Source: Caprimulgus europaeus (Eukaryota; Chordata; Aves; Caprimulgiformes; Caprimulgidae). Taken from it: DNA of 64,000 nt. Made by a program: the position numbers and the translations under genes. The notes beneath the pieces are model-generated. The model had not been told where the DNA came from and ran no database searches. It saw only the letters and a list, made by a program, of their open reading frames with translations. The stretch is taken from contig OU015540.1 of assembly GCA_907165065.1 (NCBI GenBank), positions 5,502,001-5,566,000 on the forward strand. The letters are read 5' to 3'. Positions 1 through 13,600 of the stretch are shown piece after piece (the first letter of the stretch is position 1; each line of letters begins with the position of its first letter).

Positions 1-3000
1 CAGTATTTGTGTAACTGAATAGTTGACCATCTTCACTGAAGAACCATGTTAATTGTGATGCACTTGGTTGTTTTTTCAGTTAGTTTAGAGATATTTTTCC
101 AGGTCATTTCTTGAATGCCATTAAACAACATGTATTTTAAGAGAAAAATATTTCTGGAAGGTTGTGTGCGAGAAGTGTGTTTTATTTGGATGACAGCGTG
201 CACAAGCATCCACGAGATGGCATCCTTTCTCCTGCTGCTGGGGGAAACTGGGTTTCTGCTTCAGTCTGGCAGGCTCAGCCTGAGGTAAAAAACATCAGCT
301 GAGCACCTTAGGAAGAGTCAGCTAGTCTGATGAAAATTGTTGGTGGTTGTTATCAGATCTTTTAAAATCTGTTTAATTCTCCATGAATGCAATCACTCTC
401 TCCTTGTCCAGTAGTTAAGGTGGTAACTCGATATGAAAGAGACTTGTACCTGTTTGTCCAATGACATACAAAGCAGAGTGTTTTTCTAACCATCTCTGTA
501 AACTTCATATTTGCACCACACATTCTTCACTTTGTCCTGTTTACTAGGAGTTGTTCAAAGCCTGTTTCTTTTCTCCCCACCCCAAGCCATAGCATTGCAT
601 CCTTAAAAGCAGCACTGCTGCTGTTCTGACTTTTCCTTCTGTAGCATGTAGAAGATACCCAAATACAAAATGAAGGTTCTTGTTCTGTGAGCTTTTACTC
701 TAAATAAGCCTTTTTTGCTGCTGCTTGTCTATATTTGGCTGGCATCACCTTTGTCCTCTAATGAATTAGCCAGGTGATGTTGCTGTCCATAAACAGATAC
801 ACCCTTGAGTACTAAGTGATGCAAAATTATGTGTATCAGGTATGTTTTAAAGATGAGGCGGTAAGTCAGATGCTGAAGATACTGATAGTCATTGATAGCA
901 GCTGACAAGGGTTAGTGCTAAATTTGTCTTTGTATTTATCCATAAGTGGCAGAAGATTACAAAGTTTGTAAGGTTGCAGTTTAGCTGAAAAGTTAAGCAA
1001 ATTTGTGGAGACTGACCGGTGAATCATAAGCAAGAGCTTCAGAGGAGTTTTAGTCCAAGCTTTTTTTTTTTTTTTGAGAGAGAGAGAATAAGTAGTAACG
1101 TGTGATGTGGGGTTTGGTGTGTGGGGGTTTTTTTGGTTTGTTTTTTTTGGTTTTAGGTTTATAATTGGAAGCAGTGACTACATGAAGTTTTTACATTTTC
1201 ACCTGCTGCTTCAGAAATCTTTGTATACACAGCAGAATTATTTTATATCAGTGATAGCTTTTTGATGTTAGAGTAATCAAGGTTTGGAAGGCCATCAGAT
1301 ATATTGAAAATGACCTATTTAAGTAGGTCTTTCCTTTTTGGGGGCACCATTTTCTGTTGCAGATAGTACTGTCAGCTCCAGCTCAGTGTTCGTGTGTGGA
1401 AGATAAATCAAAAGATTGTGTTCATACTACTTTTCAGAATCATTTTCCTTTTTTTTCATCCCCATCACAGGGAAGCAATGGGGGGGATCAGGTGTCCTTT
1501 TCTGAAGGACCATGGAATCCAGTATGGAAATAAAAGGTGGGGCTGACATATCAGAAAGAAAAGTAACGTGCTTGGACTCTTCTGTGCTGTTCAGAGGCTC
1601 CAGTCATGGTCTTGGATGTTCTTGAGTCGCATCTAATTGCGGTTATACTGGAAGGCAGGTCTCAGGCCCCTGATGCCTGCGGTGTAAGGCTGACCCAGAG
1701 GGACTCTTAGATTTAATGAAGCATGGGTTTGAAGAGTACCTACAGTTGTCCTTCAATTTGCAAGGGTAAATTCAGTTGGCTTCAGCGATGATATCGCATT
1801 AAGCTGCTGTAGCTGTTTGGCATGCTTGCTGTCCAGGCCTGTAAAGAGAAGTGCAGATTTGACAGGAATTCAGGCCAGTGCTTAAGGACCGTTTTCACTT
1901 AGCGGAGCCTGCCAGCTGCAGACAGCAGACACTGATCTGCTGACCTGTCGCCTACAGCCACAGAAGTGAACCTGTTAATGCTGACCTGGTTTTCTTCCTA
2001 AAACATCTGTGGGCGGGCTGGCTGGCTGACAAATCTTGGGGACTAGCTTCCTGCAATGTCTGAGACCAATTAAGAAGAGCAGATAGTGTGAATGTGTATG
2101 CATTTCCTCTCTAAGAAAGGGTTTAATTAAGTGGCAAGCATCTCTATTTAGTATAGTGGTTAGCACAGTTGTAATTTGTAATTACACAGGTGCTACACAG
2201 TACGGGAAGTCCTTCTATGCACGTTCTGCTTTTGGAGTTGGGGGGAAGGGAGGAGAGAGGGAAGGAAAAGGGAATCAGATTTCTTGATTTTCCATTTAGT
2301 GATGGATTAGCACTCTTTTTTTTTCAGTGAATAGAAGAGAAGGGAGAATATTGGAGTTCTCTGGTTTCCTTTTTGAATCTTGATTAACTATGCTTAGCTA
2401 CTCTGCACTCTCTTCCATCCAAGGCATTGAATATCTCTGCAGTACTGAATGAAGCTCATAATCTTCTCCTTTCTCACAGGGTAGTAATTTACCTTTCTCT
2501 GAATGTCCATTATGAATAAGTGGTTACTGGTTAAAAAAAAAAAAAAAAAAAATCTGTTGACAGATATACAAAGCAGTGCATGTTGAAATAATTTGAATTG
2601 CTTATATGCATTTCTGGATACTTAATTAACTGCAACCAATCAAGACAAGACTGGGGGGGGTTACTGTTGCTAATTCCAGTAATGCCATAATTCTGGCATG
2701 ATCACTCCATAGTTGAACAAATATTTTTATTGGAGTAGCCTGTTGTAGCCCTCTGGTCTTTTGTCACTGAGCAAGAAATCAGTCTAATTAAAAGCATGTG
2801 ATGCTGGCTGCTGTCTGTAATTGTATCACTGACCTGAACTTAAGTGCTAATTTCTGTGGTTTTTGGGGGGTGGAGAGGATTGTCTGGGTTGGCTAATGGT
2901 GGCCCTCTACTTTAGAGCTAAGTCCCTCATTGGAGAAGAAAATTAGAATTAGCATAGTGTGATATAGTGTGATAATACTGAAACTTTATTTTGTACATAC

Positions 3001-6000
3001 AAGTTTTATGTAAATAATTTTAATTTATGATCTGTGAACACACTGAAGATTGCATGGCTGCTGTTTGCAGGATTCCCAGTGTAAAGCAAGCTGTCTCATC
3101 ACAGTGGGAATTCCCAGGGCACCAAAAAAGGAAATAAACACTACATAAGGGGAAACACTAATTAAAAAAAAAAACAACCCCACAAAAACCCAACAAAATC
3201 TAAACCAAAGAAGCTATTAGAGAAACTTTTGTAGTTATGAGGTCTCAGTTTCCCTCATGAATTACCTGCTGTTGTCCTGTATAGACACAGTACTACATTT
3301 TACAGTTACTTTTAAGAGCTTAGTTTTGTCATTTAAAAATTTACCTTCCACTGAAATTAAATGTTTGATAAATGTTAAAGAATTCGCATTGTGAAGAGGG
3401 CCAAGGTATGCAGGTTGCTAATATTCTGAAAAATCCATCAAAATTGGGATTCCTGCTGGCTTCTGCAGGGATGAATGTCATGGGAATTTCTCTTGCATAG
3501 TTCTGTTGGATAAGTTAGCTTCAACTCGGAGCAGTGCTGCCATTTCTGTCACATAGGGCTTCTGACTCAAGAGTCTGTGTGAAAATGTTTTGTTCCTACC
3601 TGGTACTTTATGGTTCTGTGAGCACTGCAGCTGAAAGAAGTGGTCCTGCATAGCAAAAACGAATCTAGAATGGAAAATAGCTTTCAGCCAGATCGGTTCC
3701 CTCATCAGATTGACTGTGTGGGTGCATAAATACTTGTGCCCTGCCTAAAGCAATGAGCAGCCAGGGCTGGAAGAGATGATGAGGATAATCGTTGTGTTTA
3801 TTTAGAAATAAAGGTTTTAGGTATTTTTAGGACTTGTGTGTAAAGGTGAAAGCATTGCTTTAGAAGCACTTAAAATCTTCTTGAGGAAGAAGTGCCTGAA
3901 CAGTGATGAAGGAAATCTTTGTCTTTAGAGAGTGAGGTAGAAGTTTCAAGGGAAAACTAATTGTGGTTGTCTTACAGCAGTTATATGTGTACTGAGGCCA
4001 CTATTCTTTACATAGAGCAGGCTTGGAGGAAGCTGTCATCTATTGAATGTGACATGCAGCATATGCTGGAGTATTGCTCTAAGCTCTTCTGTTCTTCATT
4101 ATCCTGTTATGTTAAAATGTACGTTATTCTTCACTCTCCGCAGTGCCTTGGGTTTTAGCTTTCCTTGACAGAATGCTTTTTGTGCGTGGTGGGGAGAAAA
4201 TGTTGCTTTGTCATCTCAAAAATCTGAAACTCCAGTTTTCAGAGTAGTCAGAATGCATTTTTTGTGAGACTTCAGGCCATGTTTGGGTGTTGGAAGGGAG
4301 TAATGTATTTAAATGTGATGTTTGGAAGCCTGATGGCAAATCTGTGCCTTAGCCACAGTTTAGTTTTCTCCCATTCTCACAGTATTGATCCACTTAATTT
4401 TAATATGGCAACTATCTGTGCCTCTTTTCATAGATTTCTTAAAATATTGTAAGTCTGTTCCTGCCAGTACTTCACTGAAATGCTGAGCAAAGCTTCCTGT
4501 CGTATTTTCCTATCCGATATTAATTTTCTCCAAAACCACTGTACTTATCTCTGATGTTCAAAAATATTAGTGTTCTTTCTTCTTTGCTGTTAATGCTTTT
4601 ATTTCCATTTGAATACATCAGAGTAATAAGTCTTGAGGCTAAAGGAAAGATAGGAATAGTGTAAAGCATAATGGATGAGCATCTGACATCTAGGCAGGCT
4701 GAAGCTGTAATGTATAATCAGAGAATCGGAGTAAGAAGTAAGCAACCTCACATCAAAAATATGTCTGTCCTTGCTTTGCATTTCAAAGCTGCAGGAACAG
4801 TTAAAGGAACTGTCATTTCCAGGATCACAGATTTAGCATTCTGGAGACAGAGAAAACTATTGAACAATAGCTTAGTGTGTGATCCATCATCTTTGTTGAG
4901 TAATTTGAGGAACTTTGGTAGTTTGCCTACAGGAACTGTATGGAGAATAACGACATCAAAGAAGAGATGGACAATTCTTACTAGGGGACTAAGAACTTTA
5001 TTTTGGAAGTAAAGATGCCAATGTACTCTTTTTTTTTTTTACTGGAAAATATAACTTCTTTTTCCACTGACTCTCTTTATCAGAATATAGAGCATTGTCT
5101 CAGCTTGAATATACATCCATTTCCCAACCCAATCAACTTAAGGCTCTTTTTCCACTAGGAGCAGGAGTGGTTTTGGAAGCGTGTGCTGGTGTTGTCTTCT
5201 GCATAGCAGGTGATTTGTTTTCCACAGGGGGCTCTGCAGTCAGACACTTCATTTTGTGTTGTTGCCATATTTCTTGTGGTAGTGTTTGAAATGCTGTTGA
5301 AAAACAGTTGGGTAAAAGTAGCTTGCTTTCTTCCAGCACGTAGTGACCCGTGTTATGTGTAAATGGCTTGAACTTAGGTGCTCACTCTGCTGTGAAGGAG
5401 AAGCTTTCAAAGATATGGACACTTTTATAAAGAGCCACTTTCCTTACATTAAGCAGTCCTGTTTGCCTTAAAGTGAAATTATCATTTAAATAGCAGAGAT
5501 TAATCAGCAAGGGGTTGGTTTGCTACTGTCAGAGAGCTCAAACATTCATGCTTGATTTTTATTCAGCCTCTCATTTGGTCGTTTCCACAAACCCAATAAC
5601 TGCTGTAATTTCTAGCTCATTTTTAATTTTACCTTTCCATTTCCATTTCAGCATCTTTCAGTATTTCAGTTCTAAATTTTCTGCTGGGGCTATCGATGTG
5701 CTGTGCCTTCCCTCTCCCTTAGATGTGCAGTGGATTATACCTCATTTATCCCCAAAGTTTTGTTTTTGCAGGGAAACTTTCAAAGAAAAACATAAAAATG
5801 GATCCCATACATGTTTATTGTGGAAGATTTTGTTGTAGTGTAGTAATTCCTTTTTCAGAACCCTCCTCAAAATGCATAGACCTTTTCTAAGGAGAAGCAA
5901 ACCAAAATGCTCTAGTAAGTATTCAAACTCTTGTATTGTGCTGCTCCCTTGTACTTGTGGGCATGACCTTGATTTACAGGGCAAGGAATCTACCTTCTTC

Positions 6001-6009
6001 ATTGGATCA
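1..6009. other. Gene-free AT-rich sequence
   Basis: No supportable gene. Every open frame here is short (the longest is 133 codons, minus strand, 5742-6143). None shows a protein family, and none has splice sites that would make it an exon. The stretch holds simple sequence: a T run near 1061-1075, a T/G-rich tract at about 1105-1155, an A run at 2533-2552 and an A/C-rich tract at about 3163-3210. Intron or intergenic DNA is the simplest reading. The 113-codon + strand frame at 4671-5012 was looked at and appears to be chance. Confidence 0.75.
2533..2552. repeat. Poly(A) run, 20 bases
   Basis: An uninterrupted run of 20 A. It could be the tail of an old retroposed copy, but no recognisable body lies upstream and no target-site duplication was seen, so simple-sequence slippage is equally likely. 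Confidence 0.9.
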
Positions 6010-6695
6010 AGGAGTGCCAAGATGGATTGTGCCAGACTAGCATAACAGCTTTCTTTGTCTAGAGAATTGATTATCTTATCAAATAAATCACAATTGATCT
6101 TATTTATTTGAACTTCACTGAAACATTTGATCAAGAGAGCCACTTGGGAAAGTATAAACCATGCAGGAGAAGATGGAAATTAGCAGAAGAATCGTAGGGT
6201 GTATAAGGAATTGTTTAAGCAGGGATAGATTTAGTATTGTTGAAAGGAAAATGCAAGGATAAGTAGAATTCCTCAAAGATTAGCCTTAGGATCTGCTTTA
6301 TTTAGTATTTCTATTAATGGTTTTGGTGCAAAAATTTGGTGTGTGCTGATAAAACTTGGCTAATGATGCCAAGTTCAGAGGATTCATAAATACACAAAAG
6401 CTGGATATGCAGAACTGAATGATCCTTAAGGATTAGAGTGAAGAAGTGGTTCAAAATTCAGTGAAACAAAGCACAAAGGCTCCATGGAATTGGGAGTTGT
6501 ACACAAACTTCTATTGTAAAATGTAGCACACAGTGCAAAGGACTAGAAGGGCTGTGTACTTGTTTACAGCAGGATGGCTGTTAATTCTCACACATAGGAT
6601 GCACCAGGAGAAACACTTACATGGAGGTGAAAGTATTCAGGTACCTCTGTGGATGGCCTGGGAGATGCTTCACAAGAGTTCTGGTCACCTGCTGT
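6010..6695 (+). mobile_element. Ancient CR1-like LINE relic (reverse transcriptase region)
   Basis: A heavily decayed piece of the second open frame of a CR1-type non-LTR retrotransposon, in + orientation. In one frame, 6099-6142 reads LIYLNFTETFDQESH, the counterpart of the catalytic core usually seen as YLDFSKAFDTVSH. In the expected downstream position, 6356-6382 reads LANDAKFRG, matching FADDTKLGG with the first catalytic Asp changed to Asn. Between them, about 6278-6325 resembles the LINE stretch around LFSIFIND. Near 6685-6695 the DNA matches the region encoding an FWS/FWA-like motif. The frame is broken by stops and shifts, and the 5' and 3' ends cannot be placed exactly. It is a dead copy much older than the short CR1 tails elsewhere in the window. 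L2 or L3, related LINE families, are alternatives. Confidence 0.75.
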
Positions 6696-8795
6696 GAGGG
6701 AAGATAGAGGGAGCTAAATGCAGAAAAGAGTTGCTGGTAGGAGCCCGAGGGCCCCCTGAACCAGTGGTGAATGGAAGGACCGGCCTCCTCCTGCAAAGGC
6801 TGGCAGGAGATGTAATTGCTGCCAAGAAATACATGGATGGAGGGGAGGAGATTAGAGAGGGATCAATACCAGTGAGAAAAACAACCATCTATACTAAAGA
6901 CTAGCAGCAGCATTTAAATCAAATCTCTGTAACCCTAAAACTAAAAGATCCTTTTCAGTCCCACTTGCATGTAAATGCATATCCAATCTGTAAGGAAGGG
7001 AATGGGCTGAAGAATACTAAGAGTGGAGCAGAGTATTTTAGTTTGAAATTGCAGGTGTTATTTAATACCAGAGTTCTGAAAACTGCAGTTAGGCAAGAGG
7101 AGGGGTTTAGTGAACAGATCATGTCCATCCTTCTGCCTACACAGAACAACAACTGTGAACAGGGACCTGCAGCGTGAGAACAGTTGACCTTTGTTCATGT
7201 TGAGAAATAAGCAGTTTGCTGAAAAATGTGCTGAACTATTATGAAGGGTTTATCTGCCAGTGTAGATAAGACCAAAATATGATTTGTATCATCTGAAAAG
7301 CTTTTCTGAGGCTATTTGGTGCAGGTTATCTTAATGGTGTTTTGAAAATGATTCACTCCTGGTTAGTGCTTAACCTCATAGATGTGTAGAGCAAGGATTC
7401 ATACTTCTGATGGTAGCCAGGAAGGTGCCACTTTAATTGTTTGTCTTTGGTTTGTCATTAGTGCTGGGAGAGTTCTGTACTGGATCAGCAGGAAAGGTCT
7501 AATTTTCAGTTTTAATTGTACTCAGTGGGGTAGCTAGCATAGCAACATCAAGATGGGCTGGGAGAAAACTGGAGCTGTATGAACATTAAACTGTTTCTTG
7601 TTTTTAGCATCCTTAAAATGGTTCTAGTTCAAACAAGTGAGCTTAAATGCCTTGTGATATTATTATGTAAGCTTTGTCCTTAAGCTCAAATCTTTCCTCC
7701 CTTGAGACCTTTTTGCCAGTGAATATTTTTGACCAAAGCATCTCTTTACCTGGGCTATATTCTCTTTCCTCACAAGGTATGTTATTAAAGGAGTATGCTT
7801 GTAAATATACCTTTGTGCATCCATTGTTTGGAAAGAAAAAATTAATGTGGCTTGTAGTAACAAAAGCCCTGCACAATATTTTCAAACATTTCTTAAAGGG
7901 CATAGTGAACTTGAAATGTTAGGGAGTTAAAAGATTAATGTGGTAAGTGCCTCTTGAACTAGCTGTGATTACTGAAGTATTGTTTGATATTTTAAAATAA
8001 CTTATGGCACAGAAATTGCCATGTTGGATTGGATTATTTACTAATCTATCTCTGGTCCAAGTGTCAGACACAATAGGATCCTGGTCTAGACAGGAAAATC
8101 CAGAGTAATGTGTAACACATGAAGCAGACTTATAGAATGAAAGTTTGGTAACTCATCAGCATGGGTTGTACATAAGCAGGAAGATTTTTATCTGGTGACT
8201 CCCCCTCCTTTTTAAAAGTAAAAACTCATGCAGATGGTAGATGTGCATAGAATAAGTAGAAAAATGTCTTGATTTGATACTCTCTGTTACTATCTTTTTT
8301 TATTTGAAACAATATACAACAAAGCTGTGAAGTATTAGAGAGAACTAAGCTTCTGAAATTGCTGCTGTTTGTGTAAATGATGCCTTTTTCTCTTGCAGTT
8401 CTGTTTGAGATAAAATGAAAAGTATTTCTTGCCTTAACCTTGTGATCTGATTTTACTGTGTGGCTGCTCCTTCCTTTATGTACTGTGCTGTTAAGTGTGT
8501 TATGCAGGTTGGTTTGGTGTTTGTCTCTCTTCTCCCTGAACTGATGAGGAAGAACTGTAAGCTAGAAAGTCCAGCCTGAAGTGAGCTGCCTGAATAAAAG
8601 CAGACGCTGTACCAGGCTGCCAGGGCCTGTGTTAAGTGGAAAGATTCCCATTTTGAAAGCAAAGATGGGAGGTGATGGGGGCTCAGTGGATCCCAGTGTT
8701 CAGTGAACACCTGGAATCAGGGTCTGGAGGTTATTTTTGAAGTACTGACCTGGACAGCTGAAATAAGAGCTGAGGGCTCTTCTTTTCAAATTAAG
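6696..8795. other. Gene-free sequence after the LINE relic
   Basis: No gene recognised. Several frames of 60-86 codons overlap on both strands at 7643-7922 without family resemblance. The first 200 bases (6696-6900) are purine-rich and may be the continuation of the LINE relic, but I could not align them with any confidence. Confidence 0.65.
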
Positions 8796-8893
8796 CTTGC
8801 TGTTGGGTTAGAATCGCTTGTAGAAAATGGAACCAGGCCTTTTCAGCAGGAAGAAGATAAAACATGCCAAACTATTCCACGTAGCCAAGGCAG
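8796..8893 (+). CDS. Candidate internal exon, product unknown
   Basis: A possible coding exon of 98 bases. The donor is good (GGCAG then GTAAGAG, GT at 8894-8895). The acceptor is moderate: a pyrimidine stretch CTCTTCTTTTC followed by AAATTAAG, AG at 8794-8795. Read in phase 0 it encodes 32 codons beginning LAVGLESLVENG and ending DKTCQTIPRSQG, then two leftover bases AG. Those two bases join the first base of the 25186 exon to give an Arg codon, so the two exons are phase-compatible (about a one in three chance by luck). The peptide is hydrophilic and looks protein-like, but I do not recognise it. The frame stays open upstream to 8703, which weakens the choice of acceptor. It may be a pseudo-exon or part of a non-coding transcript. 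Confidence 0.35.
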
Positions 8894-10479
8894 GTAAGAG
8901 GTGGAGGTGTATGAAGCCTTCTTTCCCTCCCTGCCATTGATGTGAAATGCAAGGAGTGTGTTTTGGAGTTCTGTGTGTGTGGTGGTTTGGGTTTTTTTGT
9001 TTGTTTGTTTGGTTTTTTTTTGCCTAGTGGCTGCTGATGGACTAAAACATTTCCTGCAGGTATTTTGGTCATCACTTGGTAGCAAAATGTTTCTTCTAAT
9101 GAAGTCATGTCTGTTGCAGAATGGCATTGTTGTTAGAGGGTGGTACATTTTAGAATAGTGTGTTAGAAACCTCTGCACATCGAAGCAGCTCTTGACTTTT
9201 ACTGCCTTTTGCTATAAGCAGAAATAGGATCTGTCAGAGAGCCTGACCTTCCAATGCAGGTACAGTTCTGGCTTTTCTAGAAATGTATTTACTTGAGATC
9301 TTGAGTGCATCTTCTCTCCTTTTCTAGTACCACTTTGACTCAGTCCTTACCAGCGCCCTTCCTTTGCGCTATTCTCATCTCTTGTCAGCAAAGTTAACAA
9401 TTGCCGTGCCTCTTTGTGGGGAGTGATGGGCAACTATTGCAAGAACCATTTTCTAGCACAAGTTGTTCTTGCTGGAATTGCTTTTGAATTCTCATTACTT
9501 GTGTAAAATCTCTTCCAGAGATACTCTGATATGAACAGCGTAGTGAAAGGAAGATCAATCTTTTGAGTAGGAAGAAATATGAAATTCTGGATTTTCCTGA
9601 GTTATACTCTGCTGACCAAGTTAATTTCTTTCCTGTTTTAATGAAATAATCATTCTCTTTCTGTGGTACACATGAAGCTGTTCACTGAGGGCTTGAAATC
9701 CAAATAACTTTTCTAAGAAGGACAGAAATGGCATATCTGGCTTTGAGAATGTATTCAGTATCAGTTAGAGAAGTCAGCAGTTCATCAGTTAGCTAACTTG
9801 GGCAGTTTTTGGTGATACTGCACAGCTCTGCTATTTATTAACTTGGTTCAGAAGATGATGCTTTAACCTAGTTACGAATTTTTTTTACTCAGTTTTGCTG
9901 GCACATTAGCAAATAACATTTCTGACTGTATGCTCTTTGGATTCCCAGAGTTAAAGCTTTATGGCTTCAGGTGATTTTCTGCAAATTTAGCAGCCAAGGT
10001 TGATGGCATCAAGCCTATTTTGTGACAAGCCTTTCATTTAGACCTGATGGTTTCCAGTGTGACTTTGGCAGAGACATCATCTGCCTTCTGGATAGCTGTC
10101 CCGCTTGTCAAGGTGACAGAACACCTATCGGTTCGCCTGTCTGCAAGGAGCTGGCAAAGGGAAATGCAATTGGCACTTTGTAATAGCTGATATATTTGGA
10201 AGGCTGGTAGAGAGGAAGAGTGGAAAAGTGCTCTGGATCTGTTTTTGTTGTTGTTTTGTTTTAGTTTTTTTCTAATTGGGTAGACATAGGTCTTGGAAAA
10301 TTTGTGTGCTCCTGCCTGTGGGGCTTACAATAGCTGCTAAAGATAAACATGCTATTTCTCAATGCCAGTCTTTTGACTGTAGTTAGATATTTAAAATAAC
10401 TTTTTTCTAAAGTATTTGTCTGTTTCTTGTATCATGTACTGTTCTTTTTAAAAAATGATGTGTCTAGGTTAGTAAAGTT

Positions 10480-10605
10480 TCATAGAATACCAGGTTGGAA
10501 GGGACCTTCAGGATCATCTGGTCCAACTTTTCATGGCAAAAGCACCCAGGTCCAGCACCCAGGCCAGCTGAGTATTAAAGGTGTCAAAAGTTGCCAAAAA
10601 TTTTG
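10480..10605 (-). mobile_element. Truncated CR1 LINE 3' end
   Basis: The + strand reads CATAGAATACCAGGTTGGAA then GGGACCTTCAGGATCATCTG, followed by GGTCCAAC, a Lys/Ala-coding-like AGCACCCAGG segment and CCAGCTGAGTATTAAAGGTG. This is the reverse complement of a CR1 3' untranslated end, so the element lies on the minus strand. Only the last 130 or so bases are present, as usual for 5'-truncated CR1 copies. It has no coding capacity. The distal boundary is fuzzy because the match fades after about 10590. Confidence 0.85.
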
Positions 10606-13600
10606 GAGGTTACAAATTAAACCTTAAACTCTGCTTTAGAGTCAGCCAGTCTGTTCTATGTCTTCATGATGCACGTTGGTTCAGTATTTGCCAGAACTGA
10701 CTTTCATGGCAAGTCTCTAGTACCGTATGATGTTAAAGTGTCAGACAAATCTGGTCATACAGCGTTGAAAGAACTGAGCTTTTGTGCCTAAGATTGTAAG
10801 GGCTATGAAATTAAACCTTTCAGAACTGAAACAGTTACCAAAGTTCTAGCATCCAATCCTTGGCTTTTGTCAGGGAGAAGGGAATGCTTTTGGTATGAAG
10901 TTGGGATTGGGATCTGTGGTGTAGGGACTGCATCACTGCGTGGAATTTGATGGAATTGTATCTGACAAGAATCTTGCTGCACGTGGGTTTGGGTAGTTTT
11001 AAGGAGATTTCTCTCACTAGGTTGTTTCTTTTTCTGTGCTTGGTAATTTGGAATTGTTAGGTTTGTGTGTGCTATCCCCCTGCATTTTCCCTCCTCGCTG
11101 TGCTAGGGGAGTTTAAGCTGGAATGAGAAGGAAATAACTACCTTCCCCTCCTCTGCAGACTGCTGCGTTTGTCAGAGGCAGCTCGAGGGCCCAGGTTGTC
11201 TTGCTTTTGTGGAAGAGCTACAATTCCCTTCTGTCTGAACAATAAGCTTTGTATCTGTTTGTACAGTAATGAACTGCTTTTGTTTCCTTCAGAAACGTAC
11301 TCTGCTGTCTGGAGCGTTTCCATTTACAGACAACCCTTGCCAAATTAATTTTATTTAATTATCTCCCAGGGCTAAGCTTGAATACATTTTGTGTTAAATT
11401 CACCGTTTCTCCCTCTTCTGAACGAAGTGGACTTAATATCCTTGTTAAAATCTGATTAAAACTAAAATTGAGTTTTTTGAAGTCTGATTATCCCATGAAA
11501 TGGAATTTTTAAACCTAATTATGAATGGATTTGCATACATTTTTAGCACCATTGAAAAGAAAGTTGAAGTAAATTTATTAATGAAATCCTCTTCTGCTGT
11601 CTCTTTGGGCCATGACGATTGCTGGAGTGTGAGGGAGGAGGAGGGGAAAAGAGAATAAAAACTCCTCCCTGTTTTGAAATATACCCTCTGTCCCTCCACC
11701 CCCCCAAAATTAGTTCCAGAGCTGATTTGACCCTGCCTCATTTTTATTCCTTTCTGCCACACTGCCCAATTTAGGTAATTGATGGCCTTTCAGAGGATAA
11801 CTACACAGTTGAGCTGGTTTCATGTATTTATAAAGCCTTTGTGCTTTCTGAAGGGAGAATATGGGGGGGCAACATTTGTTTCAGCTATTATGTTCTTCCC
11901 CTTCTTTTCTGAGGTAGCCCTGATACAAAATCAATAGGCAGCTCTCGTTCCTCCTCTCTGAGAAGCTGTATGTTTGAACATTTATTTTAAGCCTGATAAA
12001 AAATGGATAGTTTTACAGACTGTGGTGAATGTGCACATGGGATTTATGGTTGTTTATGTACTTCTCTGGGTTTGAAGCAAAAAGTTTATTTGTAGGATAT
12101 ATTTGAATCTCTCGCTACAGTAATTGTGCCCGTTCTCTCAGGATTTTGGAAGCAGTTCTCTGTGGAAAAAGGGATGCCAGTGGAGGATTTATCTGCTTGT
12201 CTCACTCCAGCTTTTTGAAGCAGGTGCAGAGGGCAGCAAGATGTCTGTGCAGGGAGGAATTGGTTTCATGTGGGGGCTCGTATTGTTGAACCTTTCTATA
12301 TGTTTCTTGTACTGCTTGAAAAGTTCATCTCCTTACATGAAAGGAAGAACTTAGAGATGTGCCTTTTTTGGGGGGGGGTCAGTCATCCTCTATCCCAGGG
12401 TTACAAAGAGCTCTTTGCACTGCACAAGCATTAGTTACACCATTTTGAGAATGTCTTCTTTCTGTCCTATGCTGCGTGCAGTTTATTTTTTTTCTTGTTA
12501 AAAAATTATAGTAAATGTGGTAGGAAAAAAAAGGTGTTTCGGCAATTCAAAAATCCTGGACTTCATACGTGATTCTGGAAAGAGCAGATGCTCAGCATGT
12601 GGCCAAGTGTTCTGTGAGCATTTGCAAAGTTACTTTTGAGCAGAGGGACTCTTTTTCCATGTGCCTTTGTATTTTTGTTTTAATCCTGTCTTTCCAAAGT
12701 TTAAGTATGAAATGATGGAGGTATCAAGTTCTACAAGAAATATGTAATTCTGGCACTGGTTCTTGGAGATGCTTCTGAAGTGGGACATTTTATGAGAGAA
12801 GCTGTGGTTCAGCAGAGGAAGGAGGATTGAGCTGAGATTGGAGAATGCTTTTAGCTGGCAAATGCTCAAGTTGTAAACCAGAATGGTTGAAGTATATTAA
12901 AAATTTTCTCAGTAACATAACAGGAAAACTTGAGAACTCAGTCAAGCTTAGGAGGGAGGAAGCTAACTGGGGTAGCTGTGCACTAGTGACTTTAAATTGG
13001 TTTGTTGTTTAATGGCTGCAGCTTTCATTTGTGCTTGCCCACTGAAACTAGTGTCCAAAGTATACACCTCTATCACTTGTTATATAGTACTTATTGTATA
13101 AACAGGGCTCCCAATTACACTCTAAGTTATAAATGCTTTGCAGTGTCTTCCCAATCAAGCTCAAGTGGAATCTGAGGGGTTAGGAGTATCTGATGCACCT
13201 TTTCCTCAATTGTGGAGCTGTTGTACAAAACCACGCTCATGCCAGCAATGAGCAGAATCAGGAGGCTGCAGATCCTGGAGGAGCTGGGAGGAGCAGATCT
13301 CCAGTGGGGTAGACATTGTGAAGACTTCTAGAAGAGTGATTTTTTTTAACTCTTTATTATTGTCTGGGTGGTTCTGTACTGTTTGTTCAGTGAAGAAAAA
13401 GTAACTGGTTATGAGTAGTCCTGTATGCCGTGTTGTACAGCGTGATGAAGTAAGATCTTGAAGATAAATGTGCATGTAAGGAAGGGTACAAAAGTGTTGT
13501 GAAACAGGAATGATTGTTTGTTTCTCTTAATGGAGAGAATGGGAGCTCTTTTGCTTCTGTGAATATGTTTCAAATTTTTACAAGTTGTTAATAATCTGAT

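Noticed and set aside
4671..5012. 113-codon + frame
   Set aside because: No splice context, no family resemblance, composition as expected by chance.
5742..6143. Minus-strand frame of 133 codons
   Set aside because: Its upper third lies over the + strand LINE relic (6010 onward), so at least that part is antisense to a dead element; the rest has no family resemblance.
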